Assembly: GCA_018402085.1 (NCBI GenBank)
Contig: JAGYJM010000002.1
Coordinates: 992,001-1,056,000, forward strand
Source of the DNA: Flavobacteriales bacterium
GTDB taxonomy: Bacteria; Bacteroidota; Bacteroidia; Flavobacteriales_D; Sanyastnellaceae
Direction of reading: 5' to 3'
Length of the DNA: 64,000 nucleotides
The position numbers and the translations under genes were made by a program. Shown in pieces: positions 1-7,348 of this stretch (position 1 is its first letter; every line of letters begins with the position of its first letter). The notes beneath the pieces were generated by a model. It saw only the letters and a list, made by a program, of their open reading frames with translations. It had not been told where the DNA came from and did not search any database.

Positions 1-533
1 GGGTACATGGAGCCCTCCGGAGATTCGGTCCAGAGGTTACGTCGAACGGTATCGCCTTCAAGCCACGCTCCGTATATCGCAAGGTTCGCATTGACTTCAA
101 AGCGCGCAGCAAAATGTGCCTCCCCGCTTTGTCCCATTCCGATAGGAAAAGACTCCGTCTCTTCGGCAAGGTCGTACCCGTTGCTGAGCTCAACGCTCAC
201 TGCAGGGAAGGGGGCAGGCATTTGTGTGTCAAGAATATGAAGACTATCTCCGTTTAAGTCATAGACGCGAATGAAACAGTCAAAAGACAAATCAGCATCA
301 AAATCGATTGAGTCAATACCAAAGCCGTAAAGATTCTGTTCATCCCACGTCATCTGAATTGACAATGGCGGATCAAACGTCTCCGATGAGAACTCCGAGC
401 CGATGAGTCCGACAAAAACAGGACTATCTTCAGCGGGTTCGTATTCAGGCTCGTTGTCTTCGGGAAGGCACGACCACATGAAGAAGGTCAGAACAAATGC
501 GGTGCTGAGGGTTCGGATATCCATATACTTCAT
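1..533 (-). CDS. Putative lipoprotein, 3' part cut off by window edge
   Basis: Open frame on the minus strand from ATG at 533 to the window edge, 177 codons seen with no stop. The N-terminus MKYMDIRTLSTAFVLTFF continues into MWSCLPEDNEP, a type II signal peptide with the lipidated Cys at about residue 22, followed by an acidic linker. The remainder has alternating hydrophobic and polar residues suggesting a beta-rich domain, which I do not recognise. It is probably anchored in a membrane and surface or periplasm exposed. It is transcribed in the same direction as the E1 gene, whose stop lies 44 bases upstream of this ATG, so cotranscription is possible. The reading frame and lipobox are seen directly; the function is unknown. 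Confidence 0.75.
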   Translation of the reverse strand, partial: MKYMDIRTLSTAFVLTFFMWSCLPEDNEPEYEPAEDSPVFVGLIGSEFSSETFDPPLSIQMTWDEQNLYGFGIDSIDFDADLSFDCFIRVYDLNGDSLHILDTQMPAPFPAVSVELSNGYDLAEETESFPIGMGQSGEAHFAARFEVNANLAIYGAWLEGDTVRRNLWTESPEGSMY

Positions 534-576
534 ACAGCAAGGTAGTCAAAGACCCCGCCTGACAAAATGATGATCA

Positions 577-2589
577 TCAGTAGTTCAGCAGTTCGTCAAC
601 GGCGTCATTGAGCTGCGCTGAAGCGAGAAATTGCTGTTCAAGCACTTCAGCGAAAGGTACAGGCGTATCAAGACTCGCACAGCGCTTCACCGGTGCATCG
701 AGCTCGCTGAAGCAGTTCTCTGTGATCAAAGCGCTCAGCTCGCCACCAATACCTCCGGTAAGGCAGTCTTCATGCAATACCAGGGCGCGACTGGTCTTGC
801 GCACACTAGTATAAATGGTCTCGGTATCGAGCGGGGCAAGGGTGCGCAAATCAATTACTTCGATCGATGCGTCATGCGTATCTGCCAATTTTATAGCCCA
901 ATGCACGCCCATACCATAGGTGACAATTGTCATATCCCTGCCTTCGCGCACCACATTTGCCTGACCAAAAGGAATGGAGTAATAACCTTGCGGCACTTCG
1001 CCGGTGATGCTTCGGTAGAGGGCTTTATGCTCGAAAAAGAGCACCGGATTCGGGTCTTCAAAAGCGCGAGTCAACAGACCCTTCGCATCTTCAGGAAAGG
1101 CAGGGTAGGCGATCTTCAATCCGGGTGTATGAAAGAACCAGGCTTCGTTGCTCTGGCTGTGGAACGGACCCGCTGCCACTCCTGCACCCGTTGGCATGCG
1201 CACTACCACGTCGGCATTTTGTCCCCAGCGATAATGTAGTTTTGCCAGGTTATTCACGATCTGGTTGAAGCCTACGGAGACGAAATCGGCGAATTGCATC
1301 TCCACCATGGCTTTCCAGCCTTTTATGGAGAGACCGAGCCCGGCCCCGATGATGGCACTCTCACAGAGCGGGGTGTTGCGCACGCGGTCTTTGCCAAATG
1401 CTTCCACAAAGCCTTCCGTTACTTTGAAAACGCCCCCGTATTCAGCGATGTCTTGTCCCATCAACACAAGTTTTTCGTGCTTGCGCATGGCTTCTTTCAA
1501 TCCGTCGCTGACAGCGTCTATGAAGCGCATTTCTTTTTTTTCCGCTGCGAAAGCAGCGGGATGCGTCGGTGGTAGATCCGTTCGGAAGATATCGTGTATT
1601 TCCTTATCCAGGTCAGGCTCAATGACCGGCAATGAAAGGGCTTCCTTCAGTGCGCGGTTGATGTCTTCTTTGATGCGGGCGCGGTTCGCATCCACCGCTT
1701 CTGCGGTGAGAATACCTTCAGCCAAAAGGTACCGCTCGAAATTATCAACAGGATCTTTTTTCTCCCATTGCTCGATCAGTCCGGCCGGATAATACTTCGT
1801 ACCCGAAGCCTCCTCGTGCCCGCGAATGCGGAAGGTCATGAATTCGATGAGTACCGGACGCGGATGTTTGCGAATCGACGCGGCGACGCGCTTCACCGTT
1901 TCGTAGACCTCCACGATGTTATTGCCGTCAATCTGGATGGCATCTTCCTGCGGGATACCGTAGCCGATGGCTTTATCAGTGAAACTCTCGCAGCGGAACT
2001 GCTCGTTTGAAGGGGTGGATAGACCCCACTGGTTGTTCTCAATACCGATGATCACCGGAAGCTGCCAGACCGCAGCCACGTTCACTGCCTCGTGAAAATC
2101 ACCTTCGCTCGCGCCACCGTCGCCGGTGAACACGAAGGTTGCTTTTTCTTCGCGGCCAATCTTGTTCGCCAGCGCGATACCGTCTGCGATGCCCAGCTGC
2201 GGACCCAAATGCGATATCATACCCACGATTCGGTGCTCAATGCTGCCGAAATGGAAGCTGCGGTCACGTCCGTTGGTGAAGCCTTCGGCCTTTCCCTGGA
2301 ACTGAGCAAACAAGCGTGTCAGCGGCACCTTTCGGGTGGTGAATATACCCAGGTTGCGGTGCATCGGCAGAATGAACTCGTCATCGTTCATGGCTGCGGC
2401 CACCCCCACAGAGATCGCTTCTTGTCCCATACCACTGAACCACTTTGAAATTTTACCCTGGCGCAGCTGACTCAGCATTTTTTCTTCAATCAGGCGAGGC
2501 AGCAGAACATGACCATAAAGGGCAAGAAGTTCATCTTCACTCAGACCTTTGGTCTCGTACTTCAACACGGGTAGTTCCAGTTCGGACAT
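577..2589 (-). CDS. 2-oxo acid dehydrogenase E1, fused alpha and beta subunits
   Basis: A 670-residue thiamine-diphosphate enzyme of the branched-chain 2-oxo acid or pyruvate dehydrogenase type, acting in the cytoplasm with E2/E3 partners not present here. The N-terminal half is E1-alpha, with the ThDP/Mg motif GDGGASEGDF and IENNQWGLST. The C-terminal half (from about residue 355, RFIDAVSDGLKEAM) is E1-beta, with GQDIAEYGGVFKVTEGF and a transketolase C-terminal domain. Fusion of both subunits into one chain is common in Bacteroidota. I place the start at ATG 2589. The longer TTG start at 2613 would overlap a -7 element (2611-2618). Two copies of the dispersed hairpin lie inside the gene, one in each orientation (1542-1568, 1684-1707). 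The substrate (branched-chain versus pyruvate) is not decided by sequence reading alone. Confidence 0.93.
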   Translation of the reverse strand: MSELELPVLKYETKGLSEDELLALYGHVLLPRLIEEKMLSQLRQGKISKWFSGMGQEAISVGVAAAMNDDEFILPMHRNLGIFTTRKVPLTRLFAQFQGKAEGFTNGRDRSFHFGSIEHRIVGMISHLGPQLGIADGIALANKIGREEKATFVFTGDGGASEGDFHEAVNVAAVWQLPVIIGIENNQWGLSTPSNEQFRCESFTDKAIGYGIPQEDAIQIDGNNIVEVYETVKRVAASIRKHPRPVLIEFMTFRIRGHEEASGTKYYPAGLIEQWEKKDPVDNFERYLLAEGILTAEAVDANRARIKEDINRALKEALSLPVIEPDLDKEIHDIFRTDLPPTHPAAFAAEKKEMRFIDAVSDGLKEAMRKHEKLVLMGQDIAEYGGVFKVTEGFVEAFGKDRVRNTPLCESAIIGAGLGLSIKGWKAMVEMQFADFVSVGFNQIVNNLAKLHYRWGQNADVVVRMPTGAGVAAGPFHSQSNEAWFFHTPGLKIAYPAFPEDAKGLLTRAFEDPNPVLFFEHKALYRSITGEVPQGYYSIPFGQANVVREGRDMTIVTYGMGVHWAIKLADTHDASIEVIDLRTLAPLDTETIYTSVRKTSRALVLHEDCLTGGIGGELSALITENCFSELDAPVKRCASLDTPVPFAEVLEQQFLASAQLNDAVDELLNY
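1542..1568 (+). repeat. Dispersed hairpin element, copy 1 (antisense in E1 gene)
   Basis: Stem CCGCTGC / GCAGCGG (7 bp) around a GAAA loop, then tail GATGCGTCG. It lies antisense to the E1 reading frame, in the alanine-rich linker between the alpha and beta halves. Confidence 0.65.
1684..1707 (-). repeat. Dispersed hairpin element, copy 2 (sense in E1 gene)
   Basis: On the minus strand: stem ACCGC / GCGGT, loop AGAA, tail GGATGCGAAC. In frame it encodes TAEAVDAN in a helical linker near the end of the alpha half. Confidence 0.7.
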
Positions 2590-2610
2590 TGTTTCGCGAT
2601 TTGACGATGA

Positions 2611-2618
2611 CAAAAGTA
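2611..2618 (-). promoter_or_regulatory. Candidate -7 element for E1 gene
   Basis: TACTTTTG on the minus strand fits the Bacteroidota -7 consensus TAnnTTTG and ends 21 bases before ATG 2589. No good -33 TTTG is seen at the usual distance. This element is the reason for rejecting the upstream TTG start. Confidence 0.5.
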
Positions 2619-2700
2619 GGGAGAATGTAAATGAGAATGAGAGTCAGAATGAGAGTGAGAGGGAGTGTAATTCTTGACGCCGCATCCTTGCGGCGCATCC

Positions 2701-2971
2701 GTATTCTGGTGGGAAATTGAGAGGGACGGCTCCCAGCCGTCCGTGAATCTTCGAATCACGACATATGGCGTTAAATCGACTAGTAAGCGCACACTGCCGT
2801 GTGCGCAGGAAATTGAAAATGAAAAGTGAAAAATGGAAAATCGGGGGCTTTCGCCGCATCCGTATTCTGGTGGGAAATTGAGAGGGACGGCTCCCAGCCG
2901 TCCGTGAATCTTCGAATCACGACATATGGCGTTAAATCGACTAGTAAGCGCACACTGCCGTGTGCGCAGGA
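2701..2971. repeat. 110-bp perfect direct repeat with two palindromes per copy
   Basis: Bases 2701-2810 recur without a mismatch at 2862-2971. Each copy holds two inverted repeats: GGACGGCT-CCC-AGCCGTCC, and GCGCACAC-TGCC-GTGTGCGC (2787-2806 and 2948-2967). The copies are separated by an A/G-rich stretch, and a similar A/G-rich run (2635-2671) precedes the first. The second copy ends on the base next to the SET gene stop codon. The 382-base gap between the E1 ATG and the SET stop holds only this repeat and the E1 promoter. A third relative of the 20-bp palindrome is at 3808-3827. Confidence 0.9.
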
Positions 2972-3583
2972 TCACGCCTCTTCAGGCTCCGCAGAAGACA
3001 GATCCTCGAAGTAATTCAGCAAAATACTTTCAGCCATCAATTCACCTGCAGCAATGCGCTGCAGCTTTTCAATGACCTGAGGTAACATAATTGCACGCAA
3101 GGGCTGATCCACTTTAAACATCAGCGGGTACACCGCTGCAAGCTGTTTGTCCCACTGCGCGAAGTATTTTTTCAGATCGTCAGGGTATACGATTTTACGA
3201 CGGGTGCCTTCGTTCTTGCCCCGGAAGGGTCGGGTGATGTTCAGGTAACCGTAATCGTCGGTCAATTCTTCACCCACTTCAATATCACGTATGGCAATTT
3301 CGCAGTCATAAGCCGTTGTGAGACAATTGGAGCGGAAACTGTGGTTCACAAACCGTGCATTGTCCCAGCAAAGCACAAAGTTGCCCTTGTTATTGCGAAA
3401 AGTGTAGGTCTCAAGGATGTCACGGTAAACCGGATCGAGATCCTGAATATCTCTTGGACGAAACTCGCGATCAAGACGGTCGAGCACCCAGGTGATGGTG
3501 CCTGCCGGAATGCGCTCGGTGGCGACAACGCCATAGCCGATTTCCGGACTGATGAATTTCAATTCTGTTTTTAGATGAATCAT
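2972..3583 (-). CDS. SET-domain protein, putative lysine methyltransferase
   Basis: 203 residues. The SET signature is present: an N-terminal GYGVVATERIPAGT strand, the S-adenosylmethionine and catalytic motif RFVNHSFRSNC, and GEELTDDYGY. The post-SET segment is short, followed by a helical C-terminal half (from about residue 135). Bacterial SET proteins of this size methylate lysines on unknown protein targets or are of unsettled activity. I prefer ATG 3583 over the longer TTG start at 3607. No signal peptide, so it is presumably cytoplasmic. The stop codon abuts the second copy of the 110-bp direct repeat, and its neighbours give no functional hint. Confidence 0.85.
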   Translation of the reverse strand: MIHLKTELKFISPEIGYGVVATERIPAGTITWVLDRLDREFRPRDIQDLDPVYRDILETYTFRNNKGNFVLCWDNARFVNHSFRSNCLTTAYDCEIAIRDIEVGEELTDDYGYLNITRPFRGKNEGTRRKIVYPDDLKKYFAQWDKQLAAVYPLMFKVDQPLRAIMLPQVIEKLQRIAAGELMAESILLNYFEDLSSAEPEEA

Positions 3584-3669
3584 AGCGAATGTATTACTGT
3601 TGAGCAATCGTTAATTCGCTTCAGAAACCCTGCAAACTCGGTCGTTACCGTGCCGTGGTTTAAAGCGAG

Positions 3670-3677
3670 CAAATGTA
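3670..3677 (-). promoter_or_regulatory. Candidate -7 element for SET gene
   Basis: TACATTTG on the minus strand, about 86 bases before ATG 3583. A second match, TACATTCG at 3586-3593, sits 2 bases from the ATG and is less plausible as the promoter. Confidence 0.4.
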
Positions 3678-3807
3678 GACGAAAAACGCTTCGTTTGGAG
3701 TTGACTCTTAAATTTTAAATACTTGAAATTGAGAGGTTTAGGTGATTCCTGTGTGATCGATTTAATTTTAGTCGGTATGAATCACCTTTCAATAGTTCGA
3801 CTTTACG

Positions 3808-3827
3808 GCGCACACTGCAGTGTGCGC
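3808..3827. repeat. 20-bp perfect palindrome related to the 110-bp repeat
   Basis: GCGCACACTGCAGTGTGCGC, differing by one base from the palindrome in the 110-bp repeats. It is followed by a pyrimidine run of TTTCCAT-type units up to about 3860, just as the earlier copies adjoin A/G-rich runs. The 296-base gap between the SET ATG and the symporter ATG holds only promoters and this element. Confidence 0.7.
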
Positions 3828-3865
3828 TTTCATTTCCATTTCCATTTCGATTTCTATTCTAACAG

Positions 3866-3873
3866 TATATTCG
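3866..3873 (+). promoter_or_regulatory. -7 element predicting a leaderless symporter message
   Basis: TATATTCG ends six bases before the symporter ATG at 3880. If transcription starts at the usual distance, the mRNA begins at or next to the start codon. Confidence 0.45.
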
Positions 3874-3879
3874 CTGACG

Positions 3880-5406
3880 ATGACACCAACCTCCATTGTG
3901 ATCCTGATTGCCGGCTATTTTGCCGTGCTCATGCTCATTGCTCGTCTGACTTCAAAAGGAGGCAGCAACGCAAACTTCTTTTTAGCGGGCAAGAGCGCGC
4001 CCTGGTTTTTGGTGGCTTTTGGTATGATCGGAGCCTCGCTCAGCGGGATTACTTTCATCAGTATCCCCGGTAAAGTAGGCATCGAAAATGCCGATGGCGA
4101 GCTCATTGACCAGTTTTCCTACATGCAGATGGTGCTCGGTTATTTCGTGGGCTACCTGTTCATAGCCTTCGTGCTGATGCCGGTGTACTACAGGCTCAAC
4201 GTGACTTCCATCTACACCTACCTTGAGCGTCGTTTCGGAGTGACAGCCTATAAGACAGGTGCGTTTTACTTCTTACTCTCTCGCACCACCGGAGCCTCCA
4301 TCCGCCTGCTGCTTGTTGCAAACGTGCTGCAGGAGTTTGTCTTCGCTCAATGGGGCGTGCCGTTTGAAGCAACCGTCGCGTTCTCGATTCTGCTGATCTG
4401 GATTTACACATACAGAGGAGGGATTGGTACGATTATCTGGACCGACACCCTGCAGACTTTATTTATGCTGCTTGCGCTGGGGATCAGCCTCTTTATGCTG
4501 CACGATGCACTGGGCATGGAAGGTGGCACACTCGTAAGTACGGTGGCAGAGAGTGACTACGGACAATGGTTTTTCTTCAACGATGCTGCCGGCAATCCTC
4601 ATTATTTCTGGAAGGAGTTCATTGGCGGCTTTTTCATCACCATCGGTATGACCGGCATGGATCAGGATATGATGCAGAAAAACCTCGCGTGCAAGAATAT
4701 CCGCGAAGCCCGGAAGAATATGCTCTCATTTGCGACCATCCTTATTGTGGTCAATGCCCTTTTTCTCGGCCTCGGTGTACTGCTCTACCTCTACGCGGCG
4801 AAATACGGCATCGATCTTCCGGTAAGTGACGGCGGTCGTGTGCGCACGGATCAGCTCTTCCCGGTGGTGGCGCTGCAGTCAGAGCTGTCAGGGGCACTGA
4901 GCATTTTTTTCCTGCTTGGTCTCATCGCTGCAGCTTATTCAAGCGCTGACAGTGCCTTAACCTCTCTAACTACCTCCGTTTGTATTGACTTTCTCGGTAT
5001 TGAAAGGCGTGAGGTTTCTTCGCAGCAAAAGCTGCGGATGCGGACGCATCGTTGGATGTCGGTGGTGCTTTTTATCGTTATTCTCTTGTTGCACTACTTT
5101 TTGGATCTGAGTGCCATCGGACAGTTGATTTTTCTCGCCGGCTTCACCTATGGACCACTTATTGGTTTATTCTTGTTTGGCTTGTCAACAAATCGGGTGC
5201 TTCCGCCCGGAGCCTTCGTAGGTATTGCCGTTGCCGCCCCGATACTCACATGGGTACTTACGAGTCACAGCATGGAGTGGTTCGGGTTCAATTTCGGAGC
5301 GCTCCACATTGCGTTGAACGCTGCGCTGACGTATGCCGGACTGTTTTTGACGAGCGCGCTGACGCCTGCAAAGCAGGATTCTGAACTGCGGCAGGTTCAA
5401 AGTTGA
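3880..5406 (+). CDS. Sodium:solute symporter (SSS family), first of three
   Basis: 508 residues with about 13 predicted membrane helices, a typical length for the SSS family (LeuT fold). Family marks include the N-terminal FFLAGKSAPWFLVAFGMIGA, the helix IYTYRGGIGTIIWTDTLQ, and GMDQDMMQKNLACKN in the loop after helix 6. It would import a small solute with Na+ across the inner membrane; the substrate is not readable. ATG 3880 is chosen because the -7 element lies at 3866-3873, inside the longer open frame. The stop overlaps the stop of the convergent hipA-like gene by 10 bases. A dispersed hairpin copy (5021-5045) falls in a cytoplasmic loop coding SQQKLRMRTHR. Confidence 0.9.
   Translation: MTPTSIVILIAGYFAVLMLIARLTSKGGSNANFFLAGKSAPWFLVAFGMIGASLSGITFISIPGKVGIENADGELIDQFSYMQMVLGYFVGYLFIAFVLMPVYYRLNVTSIYTYLERRFGVTAYKTGAFYFLLSRTTGASIRLLLVANVLQEFVFAQWGVPFEATVAFSILLIWIYTYRGGIGTIIWTDTLQTLFMLLALGISLFMLHDALGMEGGTLVSTVAESDYGQWFFFNDAAGNPHYFWKEFIGGFFITIGMTGMDQDMMQKNLACKNIREARKNMLSFATILIVVNALFLGLGVLLYLYAAKYGIDLPVSDGGRVRTDQLFPVVALQSELSGALSIFFLLGLIAAAYSSADSALTSLTTSVCIDFLGIERREVSSQQKLRMRTHRWMSVVLFIVILLLHYFLDLSAIGQLIFLAGFTYGPLIGLFLFGLSTNRVLPPGAFVGIAVAAPILTWVLTSHSMEWFGFNFGALHIALNAALTYAGLFLTSALTPAKQDSELRQVQS
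5021..5045 (+). repeat. Dispersed hairpin element, copy 3 (sense in symporter gene)
   Basis: Stem CGCAGC / GCTGCG, loop AAAA, tail GATGCGGAC. It is read in a different frame (CGG ATG CGG) from the copies that encode DAN. Confidence 0.75.
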
Positions 5407-6701
5407 AGGATGTGCGTAGCGGCAATCGTTTTTTCTAGATCATCCCGAACTCCGTATCGCCTGGCATAAGTAGGCCAGTTGGCTACAACTTCTCTGGTAG
5501 CATCAATGATTTCAGCGGCATTCTTGCAGCGGATGGCGTTGCCCAGGGTCAGGAGATCCTCACGCGTGATGTCGTCACGCTTGCCGTTGACGCTGAGGGC
5601 ATGTTTACTCACCCATGTGCTGTCAGGACGATAGGCGTGGCAGATATCATAAGCCGGCGCCAGCTCCCAGCGTCCGCCTTCTTTGAGCATAAAGGCAAAG
5701 TTCTTCGTATGGTCATCGCAGTTGCGGGCAATCACATTGAAGACCATCCGTCGAAACATCTGTTCTGCATCCCGGTAGTCGAGTTTCAGTTCACGCATGG
5801 TCTGAAAGAGCTGCTCGTAACTGAAGCTGCCAACGTAATTATAGTCGTAATGCTTCATGGCACAGAAGGTCTGCATGTGGTGCTTTGTTTCGGCACCTTC
5901 ACGGTCAAAGCGAAGGGTCATGAAGTGTGCGCGACCGTTTTCTTCCAGCAGTTTGCAGGGCATCATCTCAATACCACAATCGGTTGCCATGTCGTGGTAG
6001 GCCATTTCTACCCGTCCGTAGCCACTGCTTTCACCAAACTGCTCGTCACTGACACCATCGAGTTTCAGAAGCCAGTGCCGGAAGCCTCTGGGGGCGCGGG
6101 TCTGGCCTGAACGCACCTCACCGGTTTTTTCATTCCATGCTATGACCGCTTTCGGTCTTGCGCCGCCGGCAGAGGTGCCGATCTTCAGGATGTCGTTCAG
6201 TGCCTGCTCTTCGTTGGTTCCGAAATCTGTGGTGAAGTCTTTCTTACGGTGTAGGATGGCCGCTGCTGCTTTTACGAGGCTGTTGAGTTCTACATGGTCT
6301 GTGTGTTGGCTCTCTGTGCGAAGGGCAGGGGCGAACTCGAGCGCTCCCATGGCTCGCGAGCCGATGAAGCAAAGCAGTTCAACCGGGTTCATACTGTTGG
6401 GTGGACGTCCCTGCCGGGCCAGCCAGGCATTGATAAGCTGGTGACCATAGCGGTCAGGGAGGGCGTCGGCAAGCATTCCGGGAAGGCCTTTGAAGGTGTT
6501 CAGCGCACCTTCTTCGCGTGACCGCAATTCCGGAAAGGTATAAACTTCTCGTCTGCCGTTCACAGGCATCGTCAGTGGGGCGAGTTCGATTCCTTTTTTG
6601 CGGAATGAAGGGGCGTACTCGAAGAAGCCGTAGCCGCGTTCGGGATCCCACGCCACTGCTCCGGCGAGCTCGTTCCAGATGTAAACTTCAGCAACATCCA
6701 T
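5397..6701 (-). CDS. HipA-family Ser/Thr kinase toxin
   Basis: 434 residues, full length for HipA. It has an N-terminal couple_hipA region, then the Gly/Ser loop GTSAGGARPK (about 175-184) and the HipA kinase C-domain. Catalytic NVIARNCDDHTKNFAF has N327 and D329/D330, and the Mg-binding Asp lies in LAPAYDICHAY (D352). All key kinase residues are kept, so I expect it to be active. E. coli HipA phosphorylates glutamyl-tRNA synthetase and causes dormancy; the target here is unknown. The HTH antitoxin gene ends 3 bases upstream, so the two form an operon. The gene's own 3' end overlaps the convergent symporter stop. Confidence 0.92.
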   Translation of the reverse strand: MDVAEVYIWNELAGAVAWDPERGYGFFEYAPSFRKKGIELAPLTMPVNGRREVYTFPELRSREEGALNTFKGLPGMLADALPDRYGHQLINAWLARQGRPPNSMNPVELLCFIGSRAMGALEFAPALRTESQHTDHVELNSLVKAAAAILHRKKDFTTDFGTNEEQALNDILKIGTSAGGARPKAVIAWNEKTGEVRSGQTRAPRGFRHWLLKLDGVSDEQFGESSGYGRVEMAYHDMATDCGIEMMPCKLLEENGRAHFMTLRFDREGAETKHHMQTFCAMKHYDYNYVGSFSYEQLFQTMRELKLDYRDAEQMFRRMVFNVIARNCDDHTKNFAFMLKEGGRWELAPAYDICHAYRPDSTWVSKHALSVNGKRDDITREDLLTLGNAIRCKNAAEIIDATREVVANWPTYARRYGVRDDLEKTIAATHILQL

Positions 6702-6704
6702 AGG

Positions 6705-7043
6705 TTACCAGTCAGTATCGTCTTTGCCGGATCGCGAGGCGCGCTGTCGTTGATTGCGCTTTTGTTTCGCAAGTTCGAGCGGACTGATCATGGTATCGGT
6801 TCGGAAGTTGGTGAGAACATCCAAACGGTCAATCACACGAAGTACCTGGATCAGGGTGGCGAGGTTGACACTTTCGCCTCGTTCGAGTAGGCTCAGTGTT
6901 GATCGGCTGATACCGGCGGCATCGGCAATTTCTTGCTGGCTTCGGTTTTGTAACAGACGCTGTGCCTGAATGAATTCACCGAGTTTGCTCAGGATTGCAT
7001 CATCAGAGAGTGAAGACCACTTTATGTCTGAAATATCATTCAT
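6705..7043 (-). CDS. HipB-like HTH antitoxin and autorepressor
   Basis: 112 residues from ATG 7043. Contains an Xre/Cro helix-turn-helix: RSQQEIADAAGISRSTLSLL, then ERGESVNLATLIQVLRVIDRL, preceded by a helix with IQAQRLLQNR. The basic C-terminal tail (QKRNQRQRASRSGK) may contact HipA or DNA. It is expected to neutralise the HipA kinase and to repress its own operon. Longer starts at 7079 (ATG) and 7103 (TTG) are unlikely because a -7 element lies at 7081-7088, which would put transcription start near 7076. Three operator-like inverted repeats surround that promoter. Confidence 0.88.
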   Translation of the reverse strand: MNDISDIKWSSLSDDAILSKLGEFIQAQRLLQNRSQQEIADAAGISRSTLSLLERGESVNLATLIQVLRVIDRLDVLTNFRTDTMISPLELAKQKRNQRQRASRSGKDDTDW

Positions 7044-7062
7044 TATTGTTTTACATGCCTTT

Positions 7063-7175
7063 AATGAGTGAATAATCATACGAATATAACAATTCTGCTC
7101 CAACCTTCTGTGATTTTAAGTATGAAACATCATACATTAATTGTTCAAAAGCTAATTAATGAATGAGTAGTCATA
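7063..7175. promoter_or_regulatory. hipBA promoter with three operator-like inverted repeats
   Basis: The -7 element TATATTCG is at 7088-7081 on the minus strand. Site A (7063-7080) and site C (7158-7175) are both AATGA-N8-TCATA. Site B (7120-7135) is GTATGA-AACA-TCATAC, a perfect 6-bp inverted repeat with a shorter spacer. Site A lies just downstream of the -7 element, and B and C lie upstream. E. coli HipB binds TATCC-N8-GGATA sites with the same 8-base spacing, so these are good candidates for binding by this HipB. Confidence 0.65.
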
Positions 7176-7291
7176 CAATAAATAGGAGTAGAGACTTCTT
7201 CATATCCGCTCAAGTGCAGACCATCGGGAAGAGAGATTGCGGGATGGTAAAAGAATGGGGGCCTCACACTTGTGCCTGCAAGAAGGTGCGC

Positions 7292-7330
7292 GTTCGCATC
7301 CGCCGTTTTCACGGCGAAAAAAAACGCCGT
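7292..7330 (-). repeat. Dispersed hairpin copy 4 and overlapping alternative hairpin after cydB
   Basis: On the plus strand the arms run CGCCGT (7301-7306), ACGGCG (7311-7316) and CGCCGT (7325-7330). The middle arm can pair with either neighbour. The 7301-7316 pair plus GTTCGCATC is a standard copy of the dispersed element (minus strand: loop GAAA, tail GATGCGAAC). The other pair encloses eight A residues. It lies 19 bases downstream of the cydB stop, in the 3' region of the cydAB message. The rest of the 305-base gap holds only the hipBA control region. Confidence 0.65.
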
Positions 7331-7348
7331 AAAAGGATTGAAATGGGC

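Noticed and set aside
2590-2613. Longer start of the E1 gene at TTG 2613
   Set aside because: It would lie inside the TACTTTTG -7 element; ATG 2589 fits the promoter and family alignment.
2676-2700. CGCCGCA-TCCT-TGCGGCG hairpin before the 110-bp repeat as an element copy
   Set aside because: It contains the GGATGCG string, but in the loop and on the wrong side of the stem; possible relative only.
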